Positions 31,781 to 40,035 of a stretch of DNA of 64,000 bases are shown here, in pieces (position 1 is the first letter of the stretch; every line of letters starts with the position of its first letter). This stretch comes from Candidatus Aquidulcis sp. GTDB taxonomy: Bacteria; Chloroflexota; Anaerolineae; UBA4142. A program made the position numbers and the translations under genes. The stretch is from NCBI GenBank assembly GCA_020723345.1, contig DYJA01000007.1, positions 1 through 64,000 of the forward strand. Direction: 5' to 3'. Under the pieces are notes generated by a model. It did no database searches. It was not told the DNA's origin and was given only the letters and a program-made list of their open reading frames with translations.

Positions 31781-31809
31781 ATCATACCACATTTTTCGGA
31801 AATATTCAA
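31781..31809 (-). promoter_or_regulatory. Promoter of the L,D-transpeptidase gene
   Basis: On the minus strand: TTGAAT (-35, complement of 31804-31809), 17-base spacer, TATGAT (-10, complement of 31781-31786), about 36 bases before the ATG. AAGGAG provides the SD. Confidence 0.65.
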
Positions 31810-31836
31810 GCGCGCGCGAATCACTTTGATCGTAAT

Positions 31837-31933
31837 TTGTTGGCGCGTCGAGAATGTGCTAGAGTGGCAGTGAACAGCGAAACAGTTGAATAGTAATGCA
31901 GTGCGGAGCGATGAACGTATCGCTCCTTTTTTG
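31837..31933 (+). ncRNA. Candidate small RNA or leader ending in an orphan terminator
   Basis: A promoter-like pair TTGTTG (31837-31842), 17 bases, TAGAGT (31860-31865) is followed after about 40 bases by a clean intrinsic terminator: GGAGCGAT (31905-31912), loop GAACGT, ATCGCTCC (31919-31926), then TTTTTT. No plus-strand gene lies upstream for this terminator to serve. It might be a short RNA of about 60 bases or a leader for the DUF5655 gene, whose own -10-like TATAAT follows at 31961-31966. Confidence 0.35.
31905..31933 (+). terminator. Intrinsic terminator without upstream plus-strand gene
   Basis: Perfect 8-base stem with a six-base loop followed by six T residues. It points rightward into the DUF5655 leader; the nearest gene on its left is on the other strand. 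Confidence 0.7.
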
Positions 31934-31998
31934 CGAGTAGTAATTTTGTTTGGAATGGGATATAATAGACGCGGTGATCTCAACGAGGAGGTAAAACG

Positions 31999-32910
31999 AT
32001 GCCACTCTTCCAAATTGCCAAAGGTCGCGTCCAACAAATCAAAAAGACCGCGTTTCCGAGTGAGAAGGCGTTGCAAGAATTGTTCGAGAGTAATCTAGAA
32101 ATTTTGCTGGGTGTGCGATTCCTTGCCACGGAGTTCGACACAGGCGAGAAGCACGGAGGGCGCATCGATACTCTGGGAATTGATCAAACCAATTGCCCTA
32201 CAGTCATCGAATACAAATGGCGTGAAAACGAGAATATCATTACTCAAGGTCTGTTCTACTTGGATTGGTTATCTGACCACGAGGGTGATTTCAGGACTGT
32301 CGCTCAGAAGAAGCTGGGCAACAATGTCGAAATCAACTGGGACAATCCGCGTCTGATTTTGATTGCTCAATCTTTCAACAAATACGATGCCTACGCGGTC
32401 AATCAAATCGACAGGAATATCGAGTTGAAAGTTTATCGACTGTACGAAGATGGATTGTTGGTTCTTGAGGATTTCCGCACAGTCGCGCAGGTAGAAACAG
32501 AATCGGCGGTGGCATCATCCCGCAGAGGCAAATTGCCGAAAGCCGAACGCGCTAAGGCATACAGCGTAGAGAAATTGCTGGAAGGCAAGAGTTCCTCCAT
32601 GGTTGAGTTGTTCCAGCAACTGAGTCAAGCCATCAAAGGATTGGGAGACAGTGTTGAAGAAGCACCGACGAAACTCTACATTGCCTACAAGACCACAAGG
32701 AATTTCTGCGAAGTGGAAGTCCAGTCCAAGCAACTCAAAATGTGGCTGGACATTCCTCACAAAGAACTGAACGATCTCAAGAAAATGGCACAGGATTGGT
32801 CAGGAAAGAGCCATTGGGGAACAGGGGAAACCCAAATCGTCTTGAATTCTTTGGATGATGTGGAGTACGCCACATCGCTGATTCGCCAATCCTACGAGCG
32901 AACACTGTAA
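31999..32910 (+). CDS. DUF5655 / NucS-like endonuclease-fold protein
   Basis: A 303-residue protein. The N-terminal half (about 1-160) looks like a PD-(D/E)xK nuclease-related domain: FESNLEILLGVRFLATEF, then GGRIDTLGID and PTVIEYKW, where the Asp and ExK could form the metal site. The C-terminal 110 residues resemble DUF5655 (KLYIAYKTTRNFCEVEVQSKQLKMWLDIP). Function is unproven; such proteins are scattered among bacteria and often sit in mobile or defence regions. Base composition is visibly more A+T-rich than gyrA next door, suggesting transfer. A TATAAT at 31961 and an SD-like GAGGAGG directly before the ATG support expression. It ends 21 bases before gyrA. Confidence 0.8.
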   Translation: MPLFQIAKGRVQQIKKTAFPSEKALQELFESNLEILLGVRFLATEFDTGEKHGGRIDTLGIDQTNCPTVIEYKWRENENIITQGLFYLDWLSDHEGDFRTVAQKKLGNNVEINWDNPRLILIAQSFNKYDAYAVNQIDRNIELKVYRLYEDGLLVLEDFRTVAQVETESAVASSRRGKLPKAERAKAYSVEKLLEGKSSSMVELFQQLSQAIKGLGDSVEEAPTKLYIAYKTTRNFCEVEVQSKQLKMWLDIPHKELNDLKKMAQDWSGKSHWGTGETQIVLNSLDDVEYATSLIRQSYERTL

Positions 32911-32931
32911 TAATTCGGAGAATATTTCCAA

Positions 32932-35424
32932 ATGGCAGAAGAGAAACCACAGATCGGCACCGTCAAACCAATTGAAATCGCCGTCGAAATGCGGAACGCG
33001 TACCTCGATTACGCGATGTCCGTCATCACCGCGCGCGCGCTCCCCGACGTGCGCGATGGACTCAAGCCCGTACAGCGCCGCATCCTGTACGCGATGGGCG
33101 AGATGGGCTTGCGCCATAACACCCCGTACAAAAAATGCGCGCGCATCGTCGGCGATGTGCTGGGGCGGTACCATCCGCACGGCGATCAAGCGGTGTACGA
33201 CGCGCTCGTCCGCATGGCGCAAGATTTTACGATGCGCTATCCGCTGATTGATGGACAGGGAAATTTTGGAAGTATAGATGACGACCCCGCTGCCGCGATG
33301 CGTTACACTGAAGCGCGCCTCACCGAAATCGCGGAAGAGTTGCTGCTCGACATCGATCGCAATACGGTTGACTTTGGCGAGAATTTCGACGGCACGATGA
33401 AAGAGCCGCGCGTCCTGCCCGCCAAAGTACCGAACCTTTTGTTGAACGGTACCGCGGGCATCGCGGTCGGCATGGCGACGAATATTCCGCCGCACAACTT
33501 GAACGAACTGATCGACGCGATCAACTATTTGATTGCGCACTGGGATAAAGCGGACGACGTCGAAGTGGACGACTTGATGAAATTCGTCCAGGGTCCTGAT
33601 TTTCCGACGGCGGGCATCATTCTCGGCGGCGAGGGAATCAAGCAAGCGTACGCGACCGGCAACGGGCGCATCGTCGTGCGCGGCAAGATTCACACCGAAG
33701 AAGCGGGCGGCGGCAAATCGCGCATCGTCATCACCGAACTGCCGTATCAAGTCAACAAGGCGTCGCTCATCGAACGCATCGCCGATCTCGTGCGCGATCG
33801 CAAAATCGAAGACATCGCGGATTTGCGTGACGAGTCCGACCGCCAAGGCATGAGCATCATCGTCGAGTTGAAACGCGGCGCGGAGCCACAGCCCGTCATC
33901 AATCAGTTGCTCAAGTACACCGCGCTGCAATCGGGATTCAGCATCAACATGCTCGCGCTCGTCGACGGCGAGCCGAAAGTGCTGTCACTGAAAAAGATGC
34001 TGCAATTGTACGTGCAGCATCGGCAGGAAGTGATCACGCGGCGCACCAAGTTCGATTTGGAAAAGGCGAAGGCGCGCGCGCATATTCTCGAAGGATTGAA
34101 GATCGCGCTCGATCATCTCGACGAGGTGATCAAGACGATTCGTCAATCGCCGGACGCGGAGACCGCGAAAGAGCGATTGATCAAACGATTCAAACTAACC
34201 GAGATTCAGGCGCAAGCGATTCTCGACATGCAACTGCGCCGCCTCGCCGCGTTGGAGCGCAAAAAAATCGAGGACGAACTTGCCGAGGTCAAAAAGCAAA
34301 TCAAATACCTCGAAGATTTGCTCAAGCATCCCAAAAAGATTCTCAGTGTTATTTCGGATGAACTCACCGATTTGAAGAAACGCTTTGGCGATGTTCGGCG
34401 CACGCACATTTCGACGGACGGCGGCGAAGAGCAGACGACTGAATTCAAGGCGGAAGATTTGGTGCAAGCGCAACCCGTCCTCGTTTCGATCACGCAGCGC
34501 GGCTACATTTCGCGCGTGCCGCTCACTTCGGTGCGCCGCACCGCGACCGGATCGAAAAGCGTGCAGACACGCGAGGAAGACGCGGTGCAGTATCTCTTCC
34601 CCGCGAACACGCGCGACACGCTGCTCATTTTCACGAACAAGGGCAAAGCGTACCCGCTGCGCGCGCATCAAGCGCCCGATGTCGAACGCCAGCCGAAAGG
34701 GTTGCCGCTCAACAACTTTTTGTCTTTCGAGCAGAACGAGCGCGTCACCTCCGCGGTCGCCGTCTCTGATTTTTCGCAAGCGGAATTTTTGACGATGGCG
34801 ACGAACCTGGGTCGCGCGAAACGAACGCCACTCGCGGAGTTCGACGGCATTCGTTCGGCGGGCGTCGCGGCGATCAACCTGGGCGAAGGCGACGAACTGG
34901 GTTGGGCGCGGCTCACACACGGCGACGGCGAATTCATGTTCGTCACCGAGCAAGGTCAAGCGATGCGCTGCAAAGAAGAAGATGTGCCCGTGCAAGGTCG
35001 CGCGGCGGGCGGCGTCTATGGCATCAAGTTGAACGAGGGCGACAAGGTCGCGTCGATGGATGTCGTGCAACCCGACGGCTTTTTGCTCATCGTCACGCAA
35101 AAGGGGTACGGCAAGCGCACGCCGATCAAAGAATACTCGCTCCAGAATCGCTACACCAAAGGCGTCTCGACGCTCGGGCGCGATCCCGCGCGCGCGGGCG
35201 TCATCGCGGCGGCGCGCGTCGCGAACGAAGACGACGATGTGACGATCATCGCGACGAGCGGACACGTCCTGCGCGCGCGCGTCGCGAATTTGCCCAAGAG
35301 CAAACGCACGTCGAAAGAAAGCGAAGTGATGAAGCTGAAAGAAGGCGACGCGGTCGCGAGTATCGCGCGATTGGAGTCGCAGAAGGCGGAAAGCAGGAAG
35401 CAGAAGGCAGAGAGCGAAAAGTGA
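32932..35424 (+). CDS. gyrA: DNA gyrase/topoisomerase IV subunit A
   Basis: An 830-residue type IIA topoisomerase A subunit. The catalytic Tyr is residue 125 in [28 protein letters not shown] and [21 protein letters not shown] (QRDR) are classic. A coiled-coil and a six-bladed C-terminal beta-pinwheel follow. The GyrA box (QRRGGKG type), expected between GYISRVPL and TREED, is replaced by [10 protein letters not shown], so negative supercoiling activity is uncertain and a topoisomerase-IV-like role is possible. The C-terminal tail is a Glu/Lys/Gln-rich repeat-encoded stretch after [10 protein letters not shown]. Part of the 3' end is duplicated at about 36004-36064. Confidence 0.92.
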   Translation: MAEEKPQIGTVKPIEIAVEMRNAYLDYAMSVITARALPDVRDGLKPVQRRILYAMGEMGLRHNTPYKKCARIVGDVLGRYHPHGDQAVYDALVRMAQDFTMRYPLIDGQGNFGSIDDDPAAAMRYTEARLTEIAEELLLDIDRNTVDFGENFDGTMKEPRVLPAKVPNLLLNGTAGIAVGMATNIPPHNLNELIDAINYLIAHWDKADDVEVDDLMKFVQGPDFPTAGIILGGEGIKQAYATGNGRIVVRGKIHTEEAGGGKSRIVITELPYQVNKASLIERIADLVRDRKIEDIADLRDESDRQGMSIIVELKRGAEPQPVINQLLKYTALQSGFSINMLALVDGEPKVLSLKKMLQLYVQHRQEVITRRTKFDLEKAKARAHILEGLKIALDHLDEVIKTIRQSPDAETAKERLIKRFKLTEIQAQAILDMQLRRLAALERKKIEDELAEVKKQIKYLEDLLKHPKKILSVISDELTDLKKRFGDVRRTHISTDGGEEQTTEFKAEDLVQAQPVLVSITQRGYISRVPLTSVRRTATGSKSVQTREEDAVQYLFPANTRDTLLIFTNKGKAYPLRAHQAPDVERQPKGLPLNNFLSFEQNERVTSAVAVSDFSQAEFLTMATNLGRAKRTPLAEFDGIRSAGVAAINLGEGDELGWARLTHGDGEFMFVTEQGQAMRCKEEDVPVQGRAAGGVYGIKLNEGDKVASMDVVQPDGFLLIVTQKGYGKRTPIKEYSLQNRYTKGVSTLGRDPARAGVIAAARVANEDDDVTIIATSGHVLRARVANLPKSKRTSKESEVMKLKEGDAVASIARLESQKAESRKQKAESEK

Positions 35425-35448
35425 GTTTGCCCTCAAAGGAGGGTTCGG

Positions 35449-35733
35449 ATGCGCATTGACGACTTTGTCTGGTTGCCCGATGTTCTGGACAAGATAGAAT
35501 CCAAACATTCTGCCGCGCAAGATGAAATTGAAGCCGTATTCTTCAACGATCCGAGATTCCGCTTCGTCGAAAAAGGAGAACGACCAGGGGAAGATGTATA
35601 TTCCGCAAGTGGCAGAACCGACGAGGGCAGGTATCTGATCGTGTTCTTCATCCATAAAAAGGAAAACGCGGCTTTGATCTTGAGCGCACGCGATATGGAT
35701 GAAAAGGAACGGAGACGCTATGAGCAAAAGTAA
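35449..35733 (+). CDS. BrnT-family toxin
   Basis: A 94-residue BrnT-like RNase toxin: FVWLPDVLDKIESKHSAAQDEIEAVFFNDPRFRFVEKGER followed by GRYLIVFFIHKKENAALILSARDMDEKERRRYE, the family's beta-strand region and C-terminal helix with the conserved ARDM/ER motif. It starts 24 bases after gyrA with an SD (AAAGGAGGG), and overlaps its antitoxin gene by 14 bases. BrnT cleaves RNA and is neutralised by an autoregulating antitoxin. The pair lies between two copies of the gyrA 3' end. Confidence 0.85.
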   Translation: MRIDDFVWLPDVLDKIESKHSAAQDEIEAVFFNDPRFRFVEKGERPGEDVYSASGRTDEGRYLIVFFIHKKENAALILSARDMDEKERRRYEQK

Positions 35734-35983
35734 GGTTACAACTATCTCCAAAGCCCGCACACTAAAAGAGATCGGCGATTTTTGGGATACGCACAGTCTC
35801 GCCGACTACTGGGACCAGACCCATGAAGTCGAGTTTCAAGTTCGAGCGAAACGCCGAAGACGTGTCACGCTGGATCCTGAAGTGTACGAGCGCGTTGTCA
35901 CCCAGGCAAGCGTGCGCGGCTTGTCGCCTGAGACGCTCGTCAACCTCTGGCTGACTGAACGTCTAGCGAGCGCGAAATCATAG
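35720..35983 (+). CDS. BrnA/CopG-type antitoxin
   Basis: An 87-residue partner of the BrnT toxin. The N-terminal part, KEIGDFWDTHSLADYWDQTHEVEFQV, is the CopG-antitoxin (PF12441-like) toxin-binding segment; the C-terminal part, RRVTLDPEVYERVVTQASVRGLSPETLVNLWL, is a ribbon-helix-helix DNA-binding domain. The ATG at 35720 lies within the toxin gene. It probably represses its own operon. Confidence 0.85.
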   Translation: MSKSKVTTISKARTLKEIGDFWDTHSLADYWDQTHEVEFQVRAKRRRRVTLDPEVYERVVTQASVRGLSPETLVNLWLTERLASAKS

Positions 35984-36003
35984 CATGCGTCGTGAACGAA
36001 GAC

Positions 36004-36064
36004 GAGCGATCGCGAGTATCGCGCGGCTGGAAAGTCAAAAGGAAAAAGGCAAAAGCGAAAAGTA
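36004..36064 (+). pseudogene. Second copy of the gyrA 3' end
   Basis: Read in frame, these bases encode [12 protein letters not shown] followed by a Glu/Lys/Gly/Ser tail and a TAA stop, nearly the same as the real GyrA end ([12 protein letters not shown] plus a similar tail, 35358-35424). DNA identity is obvious over GTCGCGAGTATCGCGCG, then the purine-rich tails diverge. It has no start and no function of its own. It marks the far side of the BrnT/antitoxin segment. Confidence 0.7.
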
Positions 36065-36078
36065 AATGGAGCGCGAGA

Positions 36079-36936
36079 ATGAGTCAGGTCTTTGAGCGCG
36101 ACGATCACAAGATTTATTGGGGCGACGCAATCGAGGTATTGTCTAAAGAAATAGAGGATGCTTCGATAGATCTGATTTTTGCCGATCCCCCATACAATAT
36201 CGGCAAGGATTTCAATGGCAGAAAAGACAAATGGAATTCTGATGCTGAATATATAGAGTGGTGTTATCAATGGCTTGACCTGGGCGTGAGAAAACTCAAG
36301 CCGACAGGTAGCATGTACGTCATGACTGCCACTCAGAATATGCCGTATTTTGATCTCTACCTTCGCAGCAAATTGCACGTGCTATCCAGAATTGTCTGGT
36401 ACTACGATAGTTCTGGCGTTCAAGCAAAACGCTACTATGGATCTCTTTACGAACCAATTCTCTTCTGTGTGAAAGACAAGGAACGATACACTTTCAATGC
36501 GGACGACATTCTAGTTGAGGCGAAGACTGGCTCACAACGCAAACTTATCGACTATCGAAAACCAGTCCCCGCGATGTATAGCACGAATAAAGTTCCTGGC
36601 AATGTGTGGGAGATACCTAGAGTGCGCTACAGGATGAATGAGTATGAAGAACATCCCACGCAAAAACCGCTTGCGCTTTTGGAGCGGATCATTCATGCTA
36701 GTTCAAACGCGGGCGATATGATCCTCGATCCGTTTGCGGGAACATTTACGACATCCTTCGCTGCTAAAAAACTGGGACGTCGTTCGATAGGCATCGAGAT
36801 TGATGAAGAGTACGTGAAGATCGGCTTGCGGCGACTCGCGATTTTGACCCACTACAAGGGCAAGGAACTCAAGCGGGCACCTCGAATCTATGAAATCGCT
36901 CCTCAAGGGCAACGGGTTTTATTCGAGAAAAAATGA
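36079..36936 (+). CDS. Type II DNA methyltransferase, beta class
   Basis: A 285-residue site-specific DNA methyltransferase. Catalytic motif IV is DPPY (residues 36-39, FADPPYNIG) near the N-terminus, and the SAM-binding motif I is DPFAGT (217-222) near the C-terminus with LGRRSIGIEIDEEYV after it. This order (IV, recognition region, I) is the beta class, and DPPY favours N6-adenine. A longer start at 35992 would translate the gyrA remnant in another frame; ATG 36079 with GGAG upstream is chosen. A+T-rich compared with its neighbours. It overlaps the nuclease gene by four bases (ATGATGA context). Target sequence is not predictable. Confidence 0.9.
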   Translation: MSQVFERDDHKIYWGDAIEVLSKEIEDASIDLIFADPPYNIGKDFNGRKDKWNSDAEYIEWCYQWLDLGVRKLKPTGSMYVMTATQNMPYFDLYLRSKLHVLSRIVWYYDSSGVQAKRYYGSLYEPILFCVKDKERYTFNADDILVEAKTGSQRKLIDYRKPVPAMYSTNKVPGNVWEIPRVRYRMNEYEEHPTQKPLALLERIIHASSNAGDMILDPFAGTFTTSFAAKKLGRRSIGIEIDEEYVKIGLRRLAILTHYKGKELKRAPRIYEIAPQGQRVLFEKK

Positions 36937-38060
36937 TGGAACACGAATTCACCGCCCAGATCGTAGAGACACTTGCCGCGCAGTTCGGCAGGCACGCCGA
37001 AGAGATCTTCGAAAAGAGTCCGTTGCTTCAATATTTGAACATCAAGACAAGGTCGGCGACGCGCGGCTCGAAGGCGCGGGCAAGTTTCGCGAACCTCTAT
37101 GCCGTCTACGTTTTGGTCGAAGATTATTTGAAGCATGATTTTGACAGAAGGAAACGATACTCCGATTACGAGGGCGCGAAGTTCACAGACCTTTTCCAAC
37201 GGTAAAGAGAATTGCCCTTTGGAAGTAAATTACAGAATCACGCGCTCAACAGTCGGATGAACGAGGAGTTCAAAAAATACTTTCCTCAAGTGGAATACGT
37301 TCCCATCCTCAGGAACTTGGAAACCAACCGTTATTGGAGGAACGAGAATCTACTGAAGGTTGCTCTCGGGAAGAAGCAACACAACATTGCGCGGGCAGTC
37401 ATGGGTATCATTGACAAATACATTCAGGCGAAACGCGATGCCTTTGTACGATTCATCGAGACATGCGAACGCCTCAAAGCCGTGGTAGCCAAAGACGATC
37501 AAGAAGTCGAAGCGTTCATTTTGAGTCTGCTTGCTCCAAGCGTCGACGCGCGAATTTTCGAGATTGTCAGTTACGCGATTCTGAAATCCTTTTACCACGA
37601 TCAGGTTGTTTACTTCGGTTTTGATTTGGATAGTATCCAAGAAGAGCGACTGAAACTTTACAAGACAGGGCGTACCAACGCCAACGATGGCGGCATTGAT
37701 TTTGTCATGCGTCCGCTTGGAAGATTCTTCCAAGTTACCGAAACACTGGACGTGCGCAAGTATATGTTGGACATTGACAAACTCGAACACTATCCTGTCT
37801 CTTTCGTCATCAAGTCTGCCGACAGCACTGATGCCCTTCGCCAGAAACTGCGGGATGGCGCAGAACGGCGCTATGCTGTCAAGGCAATCGTCGAAAGATT
37901 CATGGGTTGCGTCGAGGAGATAATCAACCTCGCAGTTTTGCAGGAGCGATTCAAGCAAGCAACCGCGCAAGGGTACTTGCGAAATATTCTTGATGAAGTA
38001 ATCGTCCAAAGCAAAGTCGAATTCAATTACGAAGAGGACGGAACGTTAAGCGAGAGTTGA
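36933..38060 (+). pseudogene. Restriction endonuclease gene interrupted by an in-frame TAA
   Basis: Two reading frames, 36933-37205 (90 codons) and 37206-38060, lie in the same phase and are separated only by TAA at 37203-37205. Around the stop the sequence reads FTDLFQR, stop, RELPFGSKLQNHALN, so a single C-to-T change of a CAA codon would explain it. Uninterrupted, the protein would be about 375 residues, normal for a type II enzyme. The second part has NDGGIDFVMRPLGRFFQVTE, which could be a PD-(D/E)xK-like site (Asp near 256, Gln/Glu near 268). I do not recognise the specific enzyme family; the role is inferred from the overlapping methyltransferase. A TTG at 37212 could start the second part, but there is no SD. 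Confidence 0.75.
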
Positions 38061-38080
38061 TCAATCTCACTGGAGGAACA

Positions 38081-38707
38081 ATGTCCCACGTCCACGTCTC
38101 CAACCATCCACTCATGCTCCACAAACTCGCGATGCTGCGCGAGGCGAAAACGAACCCCAAAAAGTTTCGCGAACTGATCCGCGAGATTTCGATTCTGCTC
38201 GCATACGAATCGACCTCCGACTTGGCGTTGCAAGAAATCGCCGTGACGACGCCGCTGACCGAGACGAAAGGGTACGAATTGAAAGAAGGCATCGGCTTGG
38301 TGCCGGTGCTGCGCGCGGGGCTCGGCATGGTCGAAGGGTTCTGGGAAATGATGCCCGCCGCCGAAGTGTGGCACATCGGTTTGTACCGCGATCACAAAAC
38401 GTTCGAGCCGATTCGGTATTACAGCAAACTGCCCGTGTCGCCGACCGTCCAGGTTTGCGTCATTCTCGATCCGATGCTCGCGACCGGCGGCACGGCAGTC
38501 GAAGCGGTGCAGATGTTGAAGAACTGGGGCGCGCAGAAAATAAAGTACGTCGGACTGATCGGCGCGCCGGAGGGCATCAAGCGATTGCAGGACGCGCATC
38601 CCGACGTAGAGATTTATCTCGCCGCCGTGGACGATCACCTCAACCAGCACGCGTACATCGTGCCGGGCTTGGGCGACGCGGGAGATCGGCAGTTTGGAAC
38701 TGGCTAA
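38081..38707 (+). CDS. upp: Uracil phosphoribosyltransferase
   Basis: A 208-residue salvage enzyme that makes UMP from uracil and PRPP. The PRPP-binding motif is VCVILDPMLATGGTAVEAV (about 126-144), and the uracil site is in the C-terminal YIVPGLGDAGDR segment. ATG 38081 is preceded by TGGAGGAACA; a start eight codons earlier is less likely. It begins the run of housekeeping genes downstream of the R-M island. Confidence 0.95.
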   Translation: MSHVHVSNHPLMLHKLAMLREAKTNPKKFRELIREISILLAYESTSDLALQEIAVTTPLTETKGYELKEGIGLVPVLRAGLGMVEGFWEMMPAAEVWHIGLYRDHKTFEPIRYYSKLPVSPTVQVCVILDPMLATGGTAVEAVQMLKNWGAQKIKYVGLIGAPEGIKRLQDAHPDVEIYLAAVDDHLNQHAYIVPGLGDAGDRQFGTG

Positions 38708-38708
38708 C

Positions 38709-38783
38709 CCAGTATTCAGTGTTCAGTGAGCAGTATTCAGTAAACTGGCAACTGAACACTGAATACTGAACACTGGATACTGA
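38709..38783. repeat. Dispersed palindrome, family B (CAGTATTCAGT type), copy 1
   Basis: Units of CAGTATTCAGTGTTCAGT on the left and ACTGAACACTGAATACTG on the right form an imperfect long hairpin. It fills the entire gap between upp and the dCMP deaminase ATG, leaving that gene without a normal SD. Other copies: 53574-53679, 59107-59169 (inside a gene), 62051-62154. Confidence 0.85.
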
Positions 38784-39221
38784 ATGACTAGACCAACCTG
38801 GGACGAATATTTCATCGAAATCACGCTGGACGTGGCGAAACGCTCGACGTGCAACCGCGCGCAAGTCGGCGCGATCATCGTCAAGGACAAGCGCATCTTG
38901 ACAACGGGGTACAACGGCGCGCCGCGCGGCTTGCCGCATTGTTTAGACGCGGGTTGCGAGATCGTGGACGGGCATTGCGTCCGCACGCTGCACGCGGAAC
39001 AAAACGCGATCATCCAAGCCGCGCTCCACGGCGTCTCCGTCGAAGGCGGCACGATTTACTCGACGCATCAGCCGTGCCACATTTGCGCGAAAATGATCAT
39101 CAACGCGGGCTTGACGCGCGTCGTCTACGTCGGAGAATATCAGGACGAAATCGCGATGCAGTACTTGCAACTCGCGGGCGTCAAGATCGATCATTTCGAT
39201 TTACGTCAAAATTCAAGATAG
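38784..39221 (+). CDS. dCMP deaminase family protein
   Basis: A 145-residue zinc deaminase of the ComEB/Dcd type, converting dCMP to dUMP for dTTP synthesis. The zinc and proton-shuttle sites are HAEQNAII and QPCHICAKMI (HAE plus PCxxC). N-terminal RPTWDEYFIEITLDVAKRSTCNRAQVGAIIV is standard. The gene starts directly at the end of a family B repeat. It sits with upp in a pyrimidine-related pair. Confidence 0.92.
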   Translation: MTRPTWDEYFIEITLDVAKRSTCNRAQVGAIIVKDKRILTTGYNGAPRGLPHCLDAGCEIVDGHCVRTLHAEQNAIIQAALHGVSVEGGTIYSTHQPCHICAKMIINAGLTRVVYVGEYQDEIAMQYLQLAGVKIDHFDLRQNSR

Positions 39222-39240
39222 AAAGTAGAAACACTCTCTC

Positions 39241-40035
39241 ATGTCCCAACGCTTTTTCATCGCCCAACGCGCCGCACGCGCCGCGGGCAAAGTGCTCACC
39301 GCAAAATGGCACGACGCGCGCAACATTCGCTACAAAGGCAAACGCGATATCGTCACCGACGCGGATTACGCGGCGGATCGCGTCATCAAGCAAACCATCC
39401 TGGCGCGTTTTCCCAACGACAAATTCGTTTCAGAAGAAGGCGACGCCGTCGAACACAAACGCTTGTGGGCGCAAGCAAACACGTCGGATGAGGTCGCGCT
39501 GTGGATCGTCGATCCACTCGACGGCACGACGAACTACGCGCGCATGATCTATCCCTTTTGTACGTCCATCGCGCTGTACCGCGCGGGCGCAGTCCAAATC
39601 GGCGCGATCTACGATCCGATTCTTGACGAACTCTTCTCGGCGGAACGCGGACGCGGCGCGTTCTTGAATGGCAAGCCGATTCACGTCAGCGCGATTCGTT
39701 CGCTCGAACAAGCCGTGTTCGGCGTGGAATGGGGGCGTGCGTTGTCAATTCGAAAACGTTCCGCGACCATATTCCTGCCCATTCTTCAGCGCGTCATGGC
39801 GGGGCGAACATTTGGCAGCGCGGCATTGTCGTTCTGCCATGTCGCCGCGGGACGCGTGGAGGGACACGCGCATCTATCTTTGTCGCCCTGGGATGTGGCT
39901 GCCGCCGCGCTGATCATCGAAGAAGCGGGCGGCAAAATCACAACGCCATCAGGCGCGGCGTGGACGGTTCATTCCAGAGAGTACGTCGCGAGCAACGGAC
40001 ATTTGCACGCAACCCTTTTGAAATTTTTCCGATGA
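39241..40035 (+). CDS. Inositol monophosphatase family protein
   Basis: A 264-residue Mg-dependent phosphatase (SuhB/IMPase fold). Metal-site motifs: SEEGD (about 62-66), WIVDPLDGTTNYARMIYPF (about 88-106) and SPWDVAAAALIIEEAGG near the C-terminus. It could act on inositol-1-phosphate, fructose-1,6-bisphosphate or PAP. It overlaps the UroD-like gene by four bases (ATGA). Mid protein, IRKRSATIFLPILQRVMAG is less typical. Specificity not determinable. Confidence 0.92.
   Translation: MSQRFFIAQRAARAAGKVLTAKWHDARNIRYKGKRDIVTDADYAADRVIKQTILARFPNDKFVSEEGDAVEHKRLWAQANTSDEVALWIVDPLDGTTNYARMIYPFCTSIALYRAGAVQIGAIYDPILDELFSAERGRGAFLNGKPIHVSAIRSLEQAVFGVEWGRALSIRKRSATIFLPILQRVMAGRTFGSAALSFCHVAAGRVEGHAHLSLSPWDVAAAALIIEEAGGKITTPSGAAWTVHSREYVASNGHLHATLLKFFR

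Noticed and set aside
35992-36078. N-terminal extension of the methyltransferase
   Set aside because: It translates the duplicated gyrA end in another frame into a Lys/Arg-rich stretch; ATG 36079 with GGAG matches the family start.
36933-38060. Two separate genes or a frameshift in the nuclease
   Set aside because: Both parts are in the same phase (279 bases apart), so a frameshift is excluded; the second part has no SD, and text continues across the stop.
38709-38783. CRISPR-like array of CAGTATTCAGT units (also at 53574 and 62051)
   Set aside because: Units are short, of both orientations, without uniform spacers; they form a palindrome, and no cas gene is present.
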